Below are positions 14,562 to 14,741 of a stretch of 14,741 nucleotides of DNA, one piece after another. Where the stretch lies: positions 9,722 to 24,462 of the forward strand of contig DTTB01000133.1 of NCBI GenBank assembly GCA_012964965.1. Reading direction: 5' to 3'. This stretch comes from Candidatus Nitrosopelagicus sp. GTDB lineage: Archaea; Thermoproteota; Nitrososphaeria; Nitrososphaerales; Nitrosopumilaceae. How positions within the stretch are numbered: the stretch's first letter is position 1; every line of letters begins with the position of its first letter. The notes beneath the pieces were generated by a model that worked only from the letters and a program-made list of their open reading frames with translations, was not told the origin of the DNA and made no database searches. A program made the translations under genes and the position numbers.

Positions 14562-14741
14562 ATGTACATTATGAAATCATTAAAAGCAGAACTGCATTGC
14601 CATAACATTTTTTCTAATGGACATGTGGGTTCTCTGGAACCAATTCATGATTGCAGTGTCACAATTCCTCAGCAGTTAGAACAAGCACATCTAGCGGGAC
14701 TTGATGTACTTTTTGTTACCAACCATAATACTATTGATGGA
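14562..14741 (+). CDS. PHP-domain phosphoesterase (5' part; continues beyond window)
   Basis: The frame opens at ATG 14562 (or in-frame ATG 14571) and is still open at the window end after 60 codons. The start of a PHP domain is visible: KAELHCHNIFSNGH with the metal-binding His-x-His, then a spacer, the helix QQLEQAHLAGLDVLFVTNHN with a further metal-ligand His, and TIDG. PHP proteins are metal-dependent phosphoesterases, ranging from histidinol phosphatase to nucleases and the exonuclease domain of polymerases. The fragment resembles stand-alone archaeal PHP proteins rather than polymerase X fusions, but the missing C-terminus prevents a finer call. It has its own TATA box directly behind cofE. 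Confidence 0.85.
   Translation, partial: MYIMKSLKAELHCHNIFSNGHVGSLEPIHDCSVTIPQQLEQAHLAGLDVLFVTNHNTIDG

Overview
The window reads as chromosomal DNA of an ammonia-oxidising-type archaeon (Thaumarchaeota / Nitrososphaerota, probably a Nitrosopumilus-like lineage). That placement is inference from gene content and style. The DNA is AT-rich. It holds an Alba-family chromatin protein, deoxyhypusine synthase, an archaeal/eukaryotic-type prolyl-tRNA synthetase with a C-terminal zinc domain, a PAC2-family proteasome-assembly-chaperone-like protein, archaeal-type myo-inositol-1-phosphate synthase, a full SMC ATPase and coenzyme F420 gamma-glutamyl ligase. Many genes begin with TTG or GTG, and several have a TATA-like box about 24-30 nt before the start codon, as expected for leaderless archaeal mRNAs. 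No rRNA, tRNA, CRISPR array or insertion sequence is visible.

Layout. 1-385 (+) is the end of an Alba-domain gene whose N-terminal extension holds a perfect 12-bp tandem repeat. 2128-446 (-) is a deoxyhypusine synthase / PAC2-family pair. 2211-6924 (+) carries inositol-phosphate synthase and then SMC. 7886-6921 (-) is an unaccompanied oligopeptide-type ABC ATPase. 7979-10308 is a convergent pair, egtD (+) and egtB (-), covering the first two chemical steps of ergothioneine synthesis. 13012-10347 (-) is a five-gene run: a four-cysteine protein, a lysine-rich SWIB-like protein, prolyl-tRNA synthetase, a membrane-anchored 106-residue protein, and a 34-residue cysteine-rich miniprotein found here by reading the strand. 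13109-14741 (+) holds a SerB-like HAD phosphatase, cofE, and the start of a PHP-domain phosphoesterase.

How the genes fit together. Most are housekeeping: chromosome structure (Alba, SMC), translation (hypusination, ProRS), proteostasis (PAC2), inositol lipid head groups (MIPS) and F420. The accessory interest lies in three places: the egtD/egtB pair without egtA, egtC or egtE in view; the small proteins of the ProRS cluster, especially the cysteine-rich miniprotein; and the repeat-bearing Alba tail. Two convergent gene pairs (SMC/ABC and egtD/egtB) interlock their stop codons in 4 bp, showing a very compact genome.
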